A DNA stretch of 64,000 bases from Acidobacteriota bacterium (GCA_021788095.1 JAJYLB010000010.1:38348-102347), one strand, 5' to 3'; shown: positions 18,070 to 27,384, counted from the first letter of the stretch. A program made the numbers and translations. Notes: a model not told the origin generated them from the letters alone.

Positions 18070-19368
18070 GTGTCGCACTCCCACCCTTCTGCGACCCTCG
18101 GAATTCCCCTTCGCACTGGCCTCGCCCGCATCACTTTCCTCGCCGGCATTCTTGCACTTGCCCTGCCCGTGGCGTTCCTTTCTGCGAGGGCATGGATCGC
18201 GGAGCATTGGGCCTCGTCGGCCGACCCCGCGCTGTGGGGGAAGGCAGCCCGGCTCGAGCCGGAAAACGCGGACGATTGGCGGCTGCTCGGCCTCTACGAG
18301 CAGTGGCGCTTAGGAGATCAAGGCGTCGAGCAGGCCATCGGCTGCCTCCAAAGAGCCGTGCGGATCGATCCGCGATCGGCGACGCTGTGGATGGACCTCG
18401 CCGGCGCGTACGAGGCCTCGGGAGATGACGCTCGCGCCGGCGAATCGTATCGGGAAGCGCAAGCCGCGTATCCGCTCTCGGCAGAAGTCGCGTGGCGTTA
18501 TGGCAGCTTCCTGCTCTACCAAGGCCGCTTCTCGCAAGGCGACGCGCAAATGCAACGCGCGCTCCTCATCGAGCCCTCGCTCGCTCCGAGCGCGATTGCC
18601 GAGTGTTGGCAGACCAACCCGGATATAGGCGAGCTGCTCGACCGGGCGCTCCCCGCCCAGCCCCCGTATTACCTCGCCGCCGTCAATTTCTTCCTCTCGC
18701 AAAATCAGCTCGATCCCGCGCTCGCCGTATGGCGTCGCGAGCTGGCGCTCGGAATGCCTGTCGGCATGTCGCAAGCCGTGCCGCTCGTCGACGCGCTCAT
18801 CCGGCAAAACCGCCTGATGGAGGCGAGGCAAAGCTGGCAACAGGCGCTACGGGCCTCCGGCTGGCCGCGCGATCGGGGCCACGGGTCATCGCTTGTCTTC
18901 AACGGCGGGTTCGAGCATCAGATCGTCAACGGCGGATTCGGCTGGAGGGAGGTCCCCGCCGCGGGGGTCCGGTACGCGCGGGACTGCGTCGTTACCCATT
19001 CCGGCTCGCACTCGCTGCGCGTGGACTTCGGAGGCAGCGCCAACCTGGATTTTCAGAATGTGTTACAACTCGTGGCCGTACAGCCCCGAACGCGCTACCA
19101 CTTTTCCGCGTGGCTGCGCACGAAAGGGATTTCCACCGACCACGGCATTCGCTTCCAAATCTTCGATCCGCAGCACGAGTCGGAAGTGCAATTCCTCACC
19201 CCGAACATGATCGGCACGAATCCCTGGACGCTCGTCCAGGGCGATTTCACTACCGGAAAGGACACGCGGCTTCTCGAAGCCGCGCTGCGCCGCATCTTCA
19301 GTTGGAAATTCGATAACAAGATTCGCGGCACGGCTTGGGTGGACGACGTCGCTCTGTCCGCCAAATGA
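18070..19368 (+). CDS. TPR protein with C-terminal carbohydrate-binding-like domain
   Basis: A 432-residue protein. One N-terminal membrane segment (about residues 16-38, ITFLAGILALALPVAFL) anchors it, with the rest probably outside. Residues about 50-250 contain several 34-residue helical repeats (AIGCLQRAVRIDPRSATLWMDLAGAYEASGDDARA is one), typical of TPRs. Residues about 270-430 form a beta-rich domain (FNGGFEHQIVNGGFGWREV, SGSHSLRVDFGG, YHFSAWLRTKGI) that matches the style of CBM-like jelly-roll domains. It could tether or organise exported polysaccharide. GTG 18070 gives a clean signal-anchor. It lies 46 bases after the WecA-like gene and ends the first run of the cluster. Confidence 0.72.
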   Translation: MSHSHPSATLGIPLRTGLARITFLAGILALALPVAFLSARAWIAEHWASSADPALWGKAARLEPENADDWRLLGLYEQWRLGDQGVEQAIGCLQRAVRIDPRSATLWMDLAGAYEASGDDARAGESYREAQAAYPLSAEVAWRYGSFLLYQGRFSQGDAQMQRALLIEPSLAPSAIAECWQTNPDIGELLDRALPAQPPYYLAAVNFFLSQNQLDPALAVWRRELALGMPVGMSQAVPLVDALIRQNRLMEARQSWQQALRASGWPRDRGHGSSLVFNGGFEHQIVNGGFGWREVPAAGVRYARDCVVTHSGSHSLRVDFGGSANLDFQNVLQLVAVQPRTRYHFSAWLRTKGISTDHGIRFQIFDPQHESEVQFLTPNMIGTNPWTLVQGDFTTGKDTRLLEAALRRIFSWKFDNKIRGTAWVDDVALSAK

Positions 19369-20025
19369 CATTCGCCGCCGCAAGGGTAGTCGTAGGGGCG
19401 TGGGCGTCTCCCCCGCGGCCTTCGCCCGCAACCAAACCACCGCACCGCCCCGACCCGGTCATTCCCGCGGAAGCGGGAATCCAGCCGTGTCCAAGATCGG
19501 GCGAGGAAACCCCGCCCCTACCGACGACTCTTCGACGCCGTTTGCAGCAGCGACACTTGCCTGCCCGCCGTAGCCTTGGCGAAGGCAGGTGTCCGCCCGC
19601 CTCTGTCGTGGCGCGGGCGTCCCGCCCGCGGCCTTTCCCTCGTTCCTCTCACCGGGACCCGCCCAGCAGGCGCCCAGGACAGCAAGCGGAAGCCTCATCG
19701 TTACAGTATGTAACACATGGGCGGCGGAAGAGAAGAAAAAGGGAAGGGCTCCATTCCTCACAAACTGCGACGAGCATAAAAATCATCTCCCTGAAAACAA
19801 ACTACTTAAACTCGCCAAATCCCGGCGCCCAGCGACGGGTTATCCCAACCCGCTTGGCCCGTTTCCTGTCAAGCGAGGTTGTAGGGGTGACCCTTGCAAT
19901 CGCCCGCCTCCGGGAGCCGAAACCCCGCCCCCCACGGGAGCGACGGGGCGTTGCGATTTTTGCACTCCGGTTCTTTCTCCCGGGGCCCGCCCGCTTTGGG
20001 TCAACAATCCAGGTAAAAAGGTGAG
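19369..20025. repeat. Gene-free stretch rich in short palindromic dispersed repeats
   Basis: No credible coding sequence is seen in these 657 bases. They hold several GC-rich palindromes: ATTCCCGC...GCGGGAAT at 19461-19480; a CTGCC...GGCAG hairpin built around GCCTTGGCGAAGGC at 19556-19594; and CGCGGGCGTCCCGCCCGCGG near 19612-19631. Repeated phrases of the type GTAGGGGCG occur at 19393 and 19881. Elements of this sort are common as dispersed intergenic repeats in several phyla. A lower-GC stretch (19690-19830) follows and could contain the promoter for the downstream ligase gene, but no clear -35/-10 pair is seen. Confidence 0.7.
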
Positions 20026-21276
20026 ATGAAGCCGATTCGCATCGGCGTTTGCGCCCTCCTCGCCTTCGCCGTGCTTTCGTTTGGCGCCGTCGAGCCGTGG
20101 GGCTACGCCATTCTCGAAATCGGTGCGGCGATCTTATTTCTGCTGTGGGGGATTCTGTCGATTCGGCAGCGGCACGCGGACATTCACTGGAATTGGCTGT
20201 ATCTGCCCCTGCTGGGCCTCGGCGTTTTCGGGATCGCGCAGTATGCCTTCCGCCTTTCGGTCTATCCCTACCTGACCGAGATCGATCTGCTCAAGGGTGC
20301 TGCATACGTCCTGTTGTGCTTCCTGACGGTAGAGTCGTTCCGCGGCGCTGGCGAGGTAAAGCAGTTCCTTTGGTTTTTGCTGATTCTCGGTTTCGCTGTG
20401 TCGTTTTTCGGAATCATTCAGCACTTCACGTTCAACGGGAAGATTTACTGGACGATTCCACTGACCGGAGGCGGATCGCCCTTCGGGCCGTATGTGAATC
20501 GGGACGATTTCGCTGGTTTCGTCGAGCTCGTCGCCCCGCTGGGGCTCGCGTTTCTTTTCTTCAGGGCGGTGCGCCGCGAGCACTTTACCCTGTTGCTCTT
20601 GTTTACGCTCGTTCCCATCGGCGCGGCGATTCTTTCCGCGTCTCGGGGCGGAATCGTTAACCTGCTCTTCGAGCTGCTTCTGCTTGCCTTTCTCGCCCGC
20701 GCCCGCCGGATCGGGCGCAAGCAACTCGTGGTGATCGCCGCGCTGACTCTGCTAGCCGGAACGTTCATCGTTTGGCTGGGAGTAACGACCGCTATTCAGC
20801 GCTTCGAGCAGCTAACGCCGGAAGAGATTTCCCGGAATCTCCGCGTCTCGCTGTACCGAGATACCTGGCGCATCTTTCTCGACCACCCCGTCGTCGGCAC
20901 GGGCTTGGGAACCCTGATTGCCGTCTATCCCCGCTACGCGAGCTTTTACAACGGCCAAGTCGTGGACCACGCGCACAACGATTATCTCGAGCTGCTGGCC
21001 GATACGGGGGTGGCGGGAGGGCTCTGTGGAGTGAGTTTCCTCGTGCTGCTCTTCTGGCGAGGCCTCGGTAATCTGCGGTTCGCCGAGACGCGAACGAGCC
21101 GCGCGATCTGCGCCGGCTCGCTCGCCGCTTGCTCCGGGCTGGCGGTTCACAGCCTCGTCGACTTCAATCTCCACATCCCCGCAAATGCGCTGATTTTCCT
21201 GCTCTTGGCATTTACGGCGACCTCCCGCGGCGGGAGCCCCAAAGGCGCCGCGCCTTCGCTTGAACCCTCTGCCTGA
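20026..21276 (+). CDS. O-antigen ligase-like membrane protein (Wzy_C family), second copy
   Basis: A 416-residue polytopic protein with about eleven hydrophobic segments. The signature periplasmic loop is present: ASRGGIVNLLFELLLL (about residue 205), then FLDHPVVGTGLGTLIAVYPRYA and VVDHAHNDYLELLADTGVAGG (about 320), carrying the conserved H-N-D-Y-L-x-L pattern of O-antigen ligases and the related exopolysaccharide-associated family. AAGGTGAG precedes ATG 20026. It is separated from the upstream cluster by a repeat-filled gap, so it may have its own promoter. With the similar protein at 3468-4820 it provides one polymerase and one ligase candidate. Which is which cannot be told from sequence. 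Confidence 0.82.
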   Translation: MKPIRIGVCALLAFAVLSFGAVEPWGYAILEIGAAILFLLWGILSIRQRHADIHWNWLYLPLLGLGVFGIAQYAFRLSVYPYLTEIDLLKGAAYVLLCFLTVESFRGAGEVKQFLWFLLILGFAVSFFGIIQHFTFNGKIYWTIPLTGGGSPFGPYVNRDDFAGFVELVAPLGLAFLFFRAVRREHFTLLLLFTLVPIGAAILSASRGGIVNLLFELLLLAFLARARRIGRKQLVVIAALTLLAGTFIVWLGVTTAIQRFEQLTPEEISRNLRVSLYRDTWRIFLDHPVVGTGLGTLIAVYPRYASFYNGQVVDHAHNDYLELLADTGVAGGLCGVSFLVLLFWRGLGNLRFAETRTSRAICAGSLAACSGLAVHSLVDFNLHIPANALIFLLLAFTATSRGGSPKGAAPSLEPSA

Positions 21277-22275
21277 TCTCTCGCGGGCCGCTGGCGGAGA
21301 GGAAGGTGCGCGCAGGAGCGGGCACGCGCAGCCGGCCAAGGCCAAGACCGCGCTAGTGAAAGGATGCGGAGAGCGTTCTGTCGAGCGTGCCCACCAGCTC
21401 CAGCAAGAACCACAAGCCAAGTGCAATCACTACCAGCCACGACCACCAGGAAATTCCGAGCTGCTCGAGGCGCGCAGCTTCGCCCCAAGAGTGCCAGGAA
21501 GACTTCTCGGGTTGGGCGGCGGGAGGAAAATGGCCTTCGTCGCAGTTCCCCGAGCCAACAGCGGAGCGAGAGCCCTTCTCGGTACGAGTAAGCGGGCCCG
21601 GCGGGCAGGTCGTGAGAACGCCGCTCGGCGGGGTACTGCTTGATTGCCGCGCCACGGAATAGCAGGAGAGGCGCGCCAACATCACTTCGTTCCGACGCTG
21701 AAGATCCGGCTTCCCCATTTGTTCTTCCACGGGGTCGAGGCGCACCCGGCCCCTTCCCTCCCAACAGGAAGAGACCGTTCGCAAGAATACGGGTCGTTTC
21801 CCGGGCCTTCGCCACGCGCCGCGCAGGGTCCGAAGCGCGACTTCAGACCCCGAAAAACAAGGCTCACGCCAGCAGGGCCGCTGTCCCGAAAAACCGGATT
21901 CTTTCTCTTTCTGTAAAGCGGAGCGGAAGCTCCGCACCCGAATGCCGACCGAGCAAAGCAACACCGCAGGACCTAAGCTTCTTTCTGCCCCGCGACACCG
22001 TACTGGTTTCCAAGAGGCGGCACAAGTCGCCGGGGGATTAACAATGAAGCTGGTAATGTCCTGTGAATTTATTCCGAAAGTTGAATTATGCGATCAGGGA
22101 ACACCGGCGTTTCCGAATCAGTAATGGAATCAGCGGAACGCGACTTCCGGCAAGCATGACGCGATCGGCGCTTGTAGTCGCGGGCGAAATGGTATACATC
22201 TCTTGCTGCCTCGGGCTCGCCGCATTCGGGCTCGCCCGGGCAAGCTCACAACGCCACATGGAGTGAAAAACCGCT
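21277..22275. other. About 1 kb without a recognisable gene
   Basis: Several short open frames exist on both strands but none shows a family signature. The most structured one is on the minus strand (about 21353-21670), whose last ~25 residues would make a Trp-rich membrane helix (SWWSWLVVIALGLWFLLEL). It could be the tail of a decayed membrane protein, but its upstream part looks random. A palindrome GCGGAGCGGAAGCTCCGC lies at 21920-21937 and belongs to the same style as GTCGGAGCTGAAGCTCCGAC elsewhere in the window. The segment 22040-22275 has lower GC and probably carries the promoter of the S10 peptidase gene. Confidence 0.5.
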
Positions 22276-23838
22276 ATGCGCTCGATTCATCCGACACGGT
22301 TTTGGCCTCTGCCGATCTTGGTAGTCCTCTTCGCCGTCGCTGCCGCGGCCCAGTACCGGCGGCAGGCCCCGACCCCCAACGACTTCTTCCGCTACAACTA
22401 CCAGGAAAAGGTGCCGCCCAAGACGCCGCCGCCGGCTCCCGTTCTGCCGCCCGCTCCGGACATGGTGGTGACGCATCATCAAATCACGCTCAATGGCCAG
22501 CCGCTCCGCTACACCGCCTATACCGGCATGATGCCGATCCGGAACGTGACGACAGGCGTGACCGAAGGCGAGATGTTCTACATCTATTACGCGAAGGACG
22601 GCGTGAGCGACCTCTCCCGCCGGCCCGTCTTCTTCATCTTCAACGGTGGTCCGGGCTCGGCGACGATTTGGCTGCACATCGGCGGCTTGGGACCTGTGAA
22701 AGTGGCGCTCGAGCCGAATGGGCAGGCGCCCGCCCCGCCCTATCATTGGGAAACCAATCCCAGCACCCTGCTCGATCGAGGCGATCTGGTCTTCATCGAC
22801 TGCATCGGCACGGGGTTCAGCCGGCCGATAAGGCCGGAATGGGGCCCGAAATTCTGGGGAGTAAGCAACGACAACGCAGCGGTGGCGGAATTCATTCGCT
22901 TGTTCCTGGTGCGGTACGATCGGTGGGCATCGCCGAAATTCGTACTCGGTGAAAGCTACGGAACCACGCGCGCCGCCGACCTTTCCGGCTATCTGACCAG
23001 CCAGGGCATCGCGCTGAATGGCGTCGTTTTGCTCTCGACGATCATCAATACCGACTCCTTCGCGGGCGACAACCGCTACGTCAACTTCTTTCCCACCATG
23101 GCGATGACCGCCTGGTACCACCACCGGCTGGCCGCCGATCTCGAGAAGCTCACCGCGCCGGAAATGGCCCAAAAGGCACAACAGTTCGCCTCGACCGAAT
23201 ACCTCGAGGCGCTCTACCAGGGCGCGCGGCTCCCCGCGGCCCAACGCGAAAAGGTGATTGCCGACATGTCGCGCCTGTGCGGCCTTTCCCCGGCTTTCAT
23301 CGCCGAAAACGATCTGCGCGTTTCGCTCCCGCGGTTCAGCACGGAACTGCTGCGCGGCGAGCGGCAGATGACCGGCCGGCTGGATAGCCGCTTCACCGCT
23401 TACGAAACGGACCCCGGCTCGAACCAGACCGCCTTCGATGCGAGCGACGCGAATATCTCGAACGCATTCCTTCCCGCTTTCGAGGATTACCTGCGCAACC
23501 AGCTCGGCTACAAGACCGACCGGCTGTATTACGTCCTGGGCGGAGGGATCGGGCCGTGGTCGGGGACGTTTGATACGGTGCCTTCGCTCGAGGAAGCCTT
23601 CGCCAAGAACGCGAATATGCACCTGTTCGTGGGCATGGGCTATTACGATTTCGCGACGGTCTACTACGCGGTGGAATGGACGCTGGCGCAGATGAAGGTG
23701 TCGCCCGAGGTCCGCGGCCATAACATCACCACCGATTATTTCGATACCGGCCACATGATTTACATCGACGCGAAAGCTTCGGCCCAGTTGCACCAGGACC
23801 TCGCGAAATTCATCGCGGCTTCGGTGCCCGCCTCGTAG
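22276..23838 (+). CDS. Secreted S10 serine carboxypeptidase-like peptidase
   Basis: A 520-residue protein with a signal peptide (hydrophobic core FWPLPILVVLFAVAAAAQ). The mature part has the S10 alpha/beta-hydrolase motifs: FFIFNGGPGSATIWLHIGGLGP (oxyanion-hole region), GESYGT (nucleophile serine, about residue 228), GYYDFATVYY with the probable catalytic aspartate (about 457), and DTGHMIY with the histidine (about 493). Bacterial members are common in Acidobacteriota and are thought to be exported or periplasmic carboxypeptidases. It stands alone with no operon partner. ATG 22276 is preferred because it starts the signal peptide. Its 3' neighbour region is the disturbed leu-fragment segment. 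Confidence 0.88.
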   Translation: MRSIHPTRFWPLPILVVLFAVAAAAQYRRQAPTPNDFFRYNYQEKVPPKTPPPAPVLPPAPDMVVTHHQITLNGQPLRYTAYTGMMPIRNVTTGVTEGEMFYIYYAKDGVSDLSRRPVFFIFNGGPGSATIWLHIGGLGPVKVALEPNGQAPAPPYHWETNPSTLLDRGDLVFIDCIGTGFSRPIRPEWGPKFWGVSNDNAAVAEFIRLFLVRYDRWASPKFVLGESYGTTRAADLSGYLTSQGIALNGVVLLSTIINTDSFAGDNRYVNFFPTMAMTAWYHHRLAADLEKLTAPEMAQKAQQFASTEYLEALYQGARLPAAQREKVIADMSRLCGLSPAFIAENDLRVSLPRFSTELLRGERQMTGRLDSRFTAYETDPGSNQTAFDASDANISNAFLPAFEDYLRNQLGYKTDRLYYVLGGGIGPWSGTFDTVPSLEEAFAKNANMHLFVGMGYYDFATVYYAVEWTLAQMKVSPEVRGHNITTDYFDTGHMIYIDAKASAQLHQDLAKFIAASVPAS

Positions 23839-23956
23839 GCGAGGCACGGGAGTTCCGGCCGGCGCATCGAGGAGGGCCGGGAGCATAGGGAAGGCCCACA
23901 AACGCCATCGCCGCTGACCGTCCTCCCGGTACAAAGCGCTGGGACGCAAAAGGCGC

Positions 23957-24028
23957 GCGGGCAGCCGAGTTCGCTGAGCCGCGTGCGCAGCGCATTGCGC
24001 CCGGAATGCTTGCCGATCACCAGGCGCC
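23957..24028 (-). pseudogene. Displaced 72-base fragment of leuA
   Basis: These 72 bases match 27555-27626, inside the 2-isopropylmalate synthase gene, at 71 of 72 positions by eye (single difference at 23984). Read on the minus strand they encode RRLVIGKHSGRNALRTRLSE followed by LGCP, the same frame and orientation as the intact gene, where one Thr is Ala. Neither side continues into leuA-like sequence. The fragment therefore marks a recent duplication, an insertion boundary or an assembly artefact. It cannot encode a functional product. Confidence 0.85.
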
Positions 24029-24070
24029 TCGTCTGGGGTCCGAATCTCTGCAGTGCGGGCTTGGGGGTCC

Positions 24071-25201
24071 TCAGCGAAAGAATGGGCCGAGACGGAGCGC
24101 GACCCCGTAGGGCGCGCTGCGGTCCGGATGAGCCGCGAGGGGCGGCGAAACCCACGCGGCCACAGTGGGCAAAACCTCGAACTCGCCTGGAGGCGCGGGG
24201 GGTCGACGTGTCACTTGGAGCTGGCCTGTTGGCCCCGAGGTCCTCCGGAGGACCGTTGGAGGGCGTACGAGTAGGATCTGGAGTACCTGCGGCAGCACGG
24301 GCCCGCGCAGCTGCCGCGTCACGGCAACAACCCACGGGCGCATCCGCGGAGCAAACCGTTCTGCCCCGATGCCGTCGGACGACAGAACCGCACGGACGAG
24401 GACGAGGGTGCTGGCCTGCTGGCGGACGCCACCATCCATCGCAGGGTAAAGCTTGAGGAGGGGAACAAGCTCTCGGAACCATGGGCCGACGGCCGGGTCG
24501 CTCTCGAGGAGGAGCGAGACCCGGCTGACGGAGCCGCTCCGGCCCACCGTGATTTCGGCGAGCAGCAGGTCCAGGATCGGTCCGCTCGCTGCGCTGTGAG
24601 CCTCCAGAAGCTGAAGCCGGGCCGTGTCCGGTGGGCCGGGAATGCCGTCGAGAGGAGCTACCGGGACGCGGAGGGGGGCGTCTCCTCTGTCCATCGAGCA
24701 GTCCGGCGACGGGCAGTCCTGCCTCAGGAGTCGGACCCTCACGGCCACGGGACGGGAGGCGGGGAAGAGCGTGGGAGCGAGCCCAAACATGCGGGTGGTC
24801 TGACCGGGCCCCACGGGCCCTCCAGGCGACCCCGTTCGCCAGGAGTAGAGCACGAGCGTGAAGCAAACCCGGCCCCGAGCGTCCAGGTACTCCGCGTAGA
24901 AGAGCGGGCCTCGCAGGGTTACGCCCGAGACGTTCGTCGCCTCAATCGTCCCGCCGGCCGCCCCAACTCTTTCCTCGAATCGCGCGTCCGCGAGCTTCCA
25001 GTAGCGCTCGATGTTCCCCCGGGGCGTCGCCACGAGGGGGAGTTCGCTAAAGACCCGGACCACACCGAGACCGCCCCGCGGCGCACGGGACTGCGCTGCG
25101 GCCGGGGCTGCGGCGGCGACGAGGAGAATGGCCAATGCACCGAGCGGCCCGGGGAGCCGCCCGCCGGGTCGGTGCGATGCTAGTTTCCGCGGATAACCCA
25201 T
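24071..25201 (-). CDS. Secreted protein of unknown function
   Basis: I do not recognise this 376-residue protein. A twin-basic N-terminus followed by LGALAILLVAAAAPAAAQ gives a clear signal peptide, with cleavage likely after about residue 36. The mature part is rich in Pro, Arg and Leu. It contains ITVGRSGSVSRVSLL and two cysteines (QDCPSPDCS). It has no membrane segment and no catalytic motif I can name. ATG 25201 follows GGAG by 7 bases, only 9 bases after the stop of the upstream broken gene, so the two were probably co-transcribed. The segment lies between the displaced leuA fragment and leuB and may be foreign to this locus. Confidence 0.6.
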   Translation of the reverse strand: MGYPRKLASHRPGGRLPGPLGALAILLVAAAAPAAAQSRAPRGGLGVVRVFSELPLVATPRGNIERYWKLADARFEERVGAAGGTIEATNVSGVTLRGPLFYAEYLDARGRVCFTLVLYSWRTGSPGGPVGPGQTTRMFGLAPTLFPASRPVAVRVRLLRQDCPSPDCSMDRGDAPLRVPVAPLDGIPGPPDTARLQLLEAHSAASGPILDLLLAEITVGRSGSVSRVSLLLESDPAVGPWFRELVPLLKLYPAMDGGVRQQASTLVLVRAVLSSDGIGAERFAPRMRPWVVAVTRQLRGPVLPQVLQILLVRPPTVLRRTSGPTGQLQVTRRPPAPPGEFEVLPTVAAWVSPPLAAHPDRSAPYGVALRLGPFFR

Positions 25202-25210
25202 CGCACGCTC

Positions 25211-26259
25211 CTACTGTTTGGGGCAGTCAACGAGTCCCGAAACGGTGTGGGTCACTTTGGCCTCGTTGCCGCCGTACCACTGGAGAGTCGTGCTGAAGCT
25301 ATACGAGCCGCCGTAGTGGTTGGAATCGGGCGGGCCGGCAGTATAGCTCGCGGTGCACTGTGGCCCCGTCACGCCTCCCAGCTGGTTGTCAAGCTTGTCG
25401 AGGAACGTTTCGGCCGTCCCCTGCGGGTCGCCCTGGATCCCGCCCCCGTAAAGGAGCACGTGGACCCGCTCACGACGATGGGGCAATCGTTGGGGTAGTT
25501 AATGTTGACAGCCCATGTTTGGTTGTTGTCCGTCAGCGCGTCGCAGTAGGTAGCCGAGATGTCACCGCTGCTGGGGACCAAGCTGAAATCGCAAGTGATG
25601 ACGTTGTCGTTGCCCGAGGGCCCCTCGGGGGAGATGGGGCAGTCGCCCACTTTTTGCTGGACCAGCTCATCGATCGGACCTGTGTAGGTGATCGTCGAGC
25701 CCGGGGCGACTCCGGTATGCGTGCCCGAGGCATCCACCGTGGCGATGCTGGGGCCGGTTGTCGACCAAGTGTTGTAGAAATCGCCGGTGATGTCGACCCA
25801 CGAACCGGAACAGGTGTCCCGGGCCAGGACCGATTGATCTTCTTGAAAGGTGACGGGAATGTCGAACGGGTTAAAATCGAGGTTTATGAAGCTCGCCTTA
25901 TAGCCGCAGCAGACCATGCAGCCGTAGGTAGCCTCGCCGTAGGTCTTGTCGTACACCACTTTGCCCTCGTAGAGCGTGCCGATGCCGGTTCCCAACTCGC
26001 GAAGGTCGTACGAGCCCTGGGTCACGCCCGTCGGCAGGAAGTTGCCGTTGATGTAGGGAATGTGCTCGCCGATGAGATCGCCAACGTCGACCCACATCTG
26101 GTCGCTCGGCGCCAACGTCTGCCGCATCTGGTACTGCCCCTGGCCTTGATTGCAGTACAGGGTGAGGAGGGCCTGAACGGGCTTGGTTCCCCCATTGCCC
26201 GCGGTAAGGATCGAATCGTGGTTGGCGTCGTACTGCCACAAGCTGCCGACCCAGGCGGG
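25211..26259 (-). pseudogene. Broken Ig-like (BIG2-type) extracellular protein: N-terminus missing, one frameshift
   Basis: The frame begins right after the leuB stop codon (PAWVGSLWQYDANHDS) with no start codon of its own; the first possible start is TTG 26241. The coding style is genuine: paired cysteines (TYGCMVCCGYKAS), and STTGPSIATVDASGTHTGV, which matches bacterial Ig-like group 2 domains. Near 25439-25445 the frame is lost in a GC-rich run. Adding one G would join SGSTCSFTGAG to IQGDPQGTAETFLDKL, and the second frame then runs to the TAG at 25211. The family is probably an adhesin-like or cell-surface protein. Either the gene is decayed and fused to this spot, or the assembly is faulty here. 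Confidence 0.6.
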
Positions 26260-27375
26260 CTAGACGCCCCAGCCGTAGCCTTCGGCGGGCAAGAGCGCGT
26301 GGGCGAGGTGATGGCGTATGGCCTCGGTCATCGCGGCAAGGCCAACGATCTCGGTGCCAGGGGCGGCGATATCGGGAGTGCGCAAGCCGGATTCGAGGAC
26401 GCGGTCGACGGCGATTTCGATGGCGTCGGCTTCCTTGGCTAGCCCAAACGACTCGCGAAGCAGCAGCGCCGCCGAGAGGATCGCGCCGATGGGGCAGGCG
26501 CAGTCCTTTCCGGCGAGTTGCGGCGCGGAGCCGTGGATGGGCTCGTAGAGGCTGGGTCCGGAACCGAAGCTGGCGGAAGGGGCAAGGCCAATCGAGCCGG
26601 CGAGCGCGGCGGCCTCGTCGCTGAGAATATCCCCAAACATATTCGAAGTAAGGATGACGTCGAACTGGGAGGGATCGAGCACGAGCTGGAGCGCGGCGTT
26701 GTCGACGTACAGATGCTCCAACTCGACTTCGGGGAATTCGGGAGCGAGCCGGTTGACCACACCCCGCCAGAGCTGGGAACTCTCGAGCACGTTGGCTTTG
26801 TCGACAGAAGCCAGGCGGCGCCGGCGCGCCCGCGCGCGCGCAAAGCCCACGCGCGCCACACGTTCGATTTCGCGGACGGAGTAGGATTCCGTGTCGAACG
26901 CCCTCTCCTCGGCGCCTTCTCCCCGGCGCCCGCGCTCGCCGAAGTAGATCCCCCCGGAAAGTTCGCGCACGATCTCGAGATCGACTCGGCGCGCGCGCTC
27001 GGGCCGCAGCGGCGAAATGCTCCCGAGCGCCGCGTGCAAGCGCACCGGACGCAGATTCGCGTAGAGACCCAGCCGGCGGCGGAGTTCGAGCAGCCCGCTT
27101 TCGGGCCGGCGGCCCACCGGCAAGGAATCCCAGCGGCGACCGCCGACCGCTCCCAGCAGGAGCGCATCGGCGGCGAGGCAGGCGCTGGCGGTATCTTCAG
27201 GGAAGGGGGAACCGGCAAGGTCGATGGCTGCGCCGCCGATAGGCTGCTCGACGAGGGTGAAGCCGTGGCCGAATTCGCGCGCGCAGTCGCCGAGCACCTG
27301 GGCGGCGGCGCGGGTCACTTCCGGTCCGATCCCGTCACCCGGCAAGAGAACGATGGTTTTCTGGAGCCGGGTCAT
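26260..27375 (-). CDS. leuB: 3-isopropylmalate dehydrogenase
   Basis: A 371-residue beta-decarboxylating dehydrogenase. LLPGDGIGPEVTRAA is the N-terminal nucleotide-site strand, GSISPLRPERARRVDLEIVREL includes the substrate arginine, ESYSVREIERVARVGF is the family block that separates LeuB from isocitrate dehydrogenase, and NMFGDILSDEAAALAGS carries the metal-binding aspartates. GSAPQLAGKD follows. It oxidises 3-isopropylmalate to 2-ketoisocaproate precursor in leucine synthesis. The start ATG 27375 is 9 bases after leuA; the last codons of leuA (GGAGGG) may serve as its ribosome site. The last ~14 residues (AHALLPAEGYGWGV) look like an odd extension that runs into the disturbed segment. Confidence 0.92.
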   Translation of the reverse strand: MTRLQKTIVLLPGDGIGPEVTRAAAQVLGDCAREFGHGFTLVEQPIGGAAIDLAGSPFPEDTASACLAADALLLGAVGGRRWDSLPVGRRPESGLLELRRRLGLYANLRPVRLHAALGSISPLRPERARRVDLEIVRELSGGIYFGERGRRGEGAEERAFDTESYSVREIERVARVGFARARARRRRLASVDKANVLESSQLWRGVVNRLAPEFPEVELEHLYVDNAALQLVLDPSQFDVILTSNMFGDILSDEAAALAGSIGLAPSASFGSGPSLYEPIHGSAPQLAGKDCACPIGAILSAALLLRESFGLAKEADAIEIAVDRVLESGLRTPDIAAPGTEIVGLAAMTEAIRHHLAHALLPAEGYGWGV

Positions 27376-27384
27376 GAGTGAATT

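Noticed and set aside
22063-22266. 67-codon frame just before the S10 peptidase gene
   Set aside because: It has a weak start, no family match and an unremarkable hydrophobic stretch; a leader peptide cannot be supported.
23760-24866. 368-codon minus-strand frame containing the leuA slice
   Set aside because: Only the 72-base slice is leuA-like; the rest is Arg/Pro-rich shadow of the secreted-protein gene in another frame.
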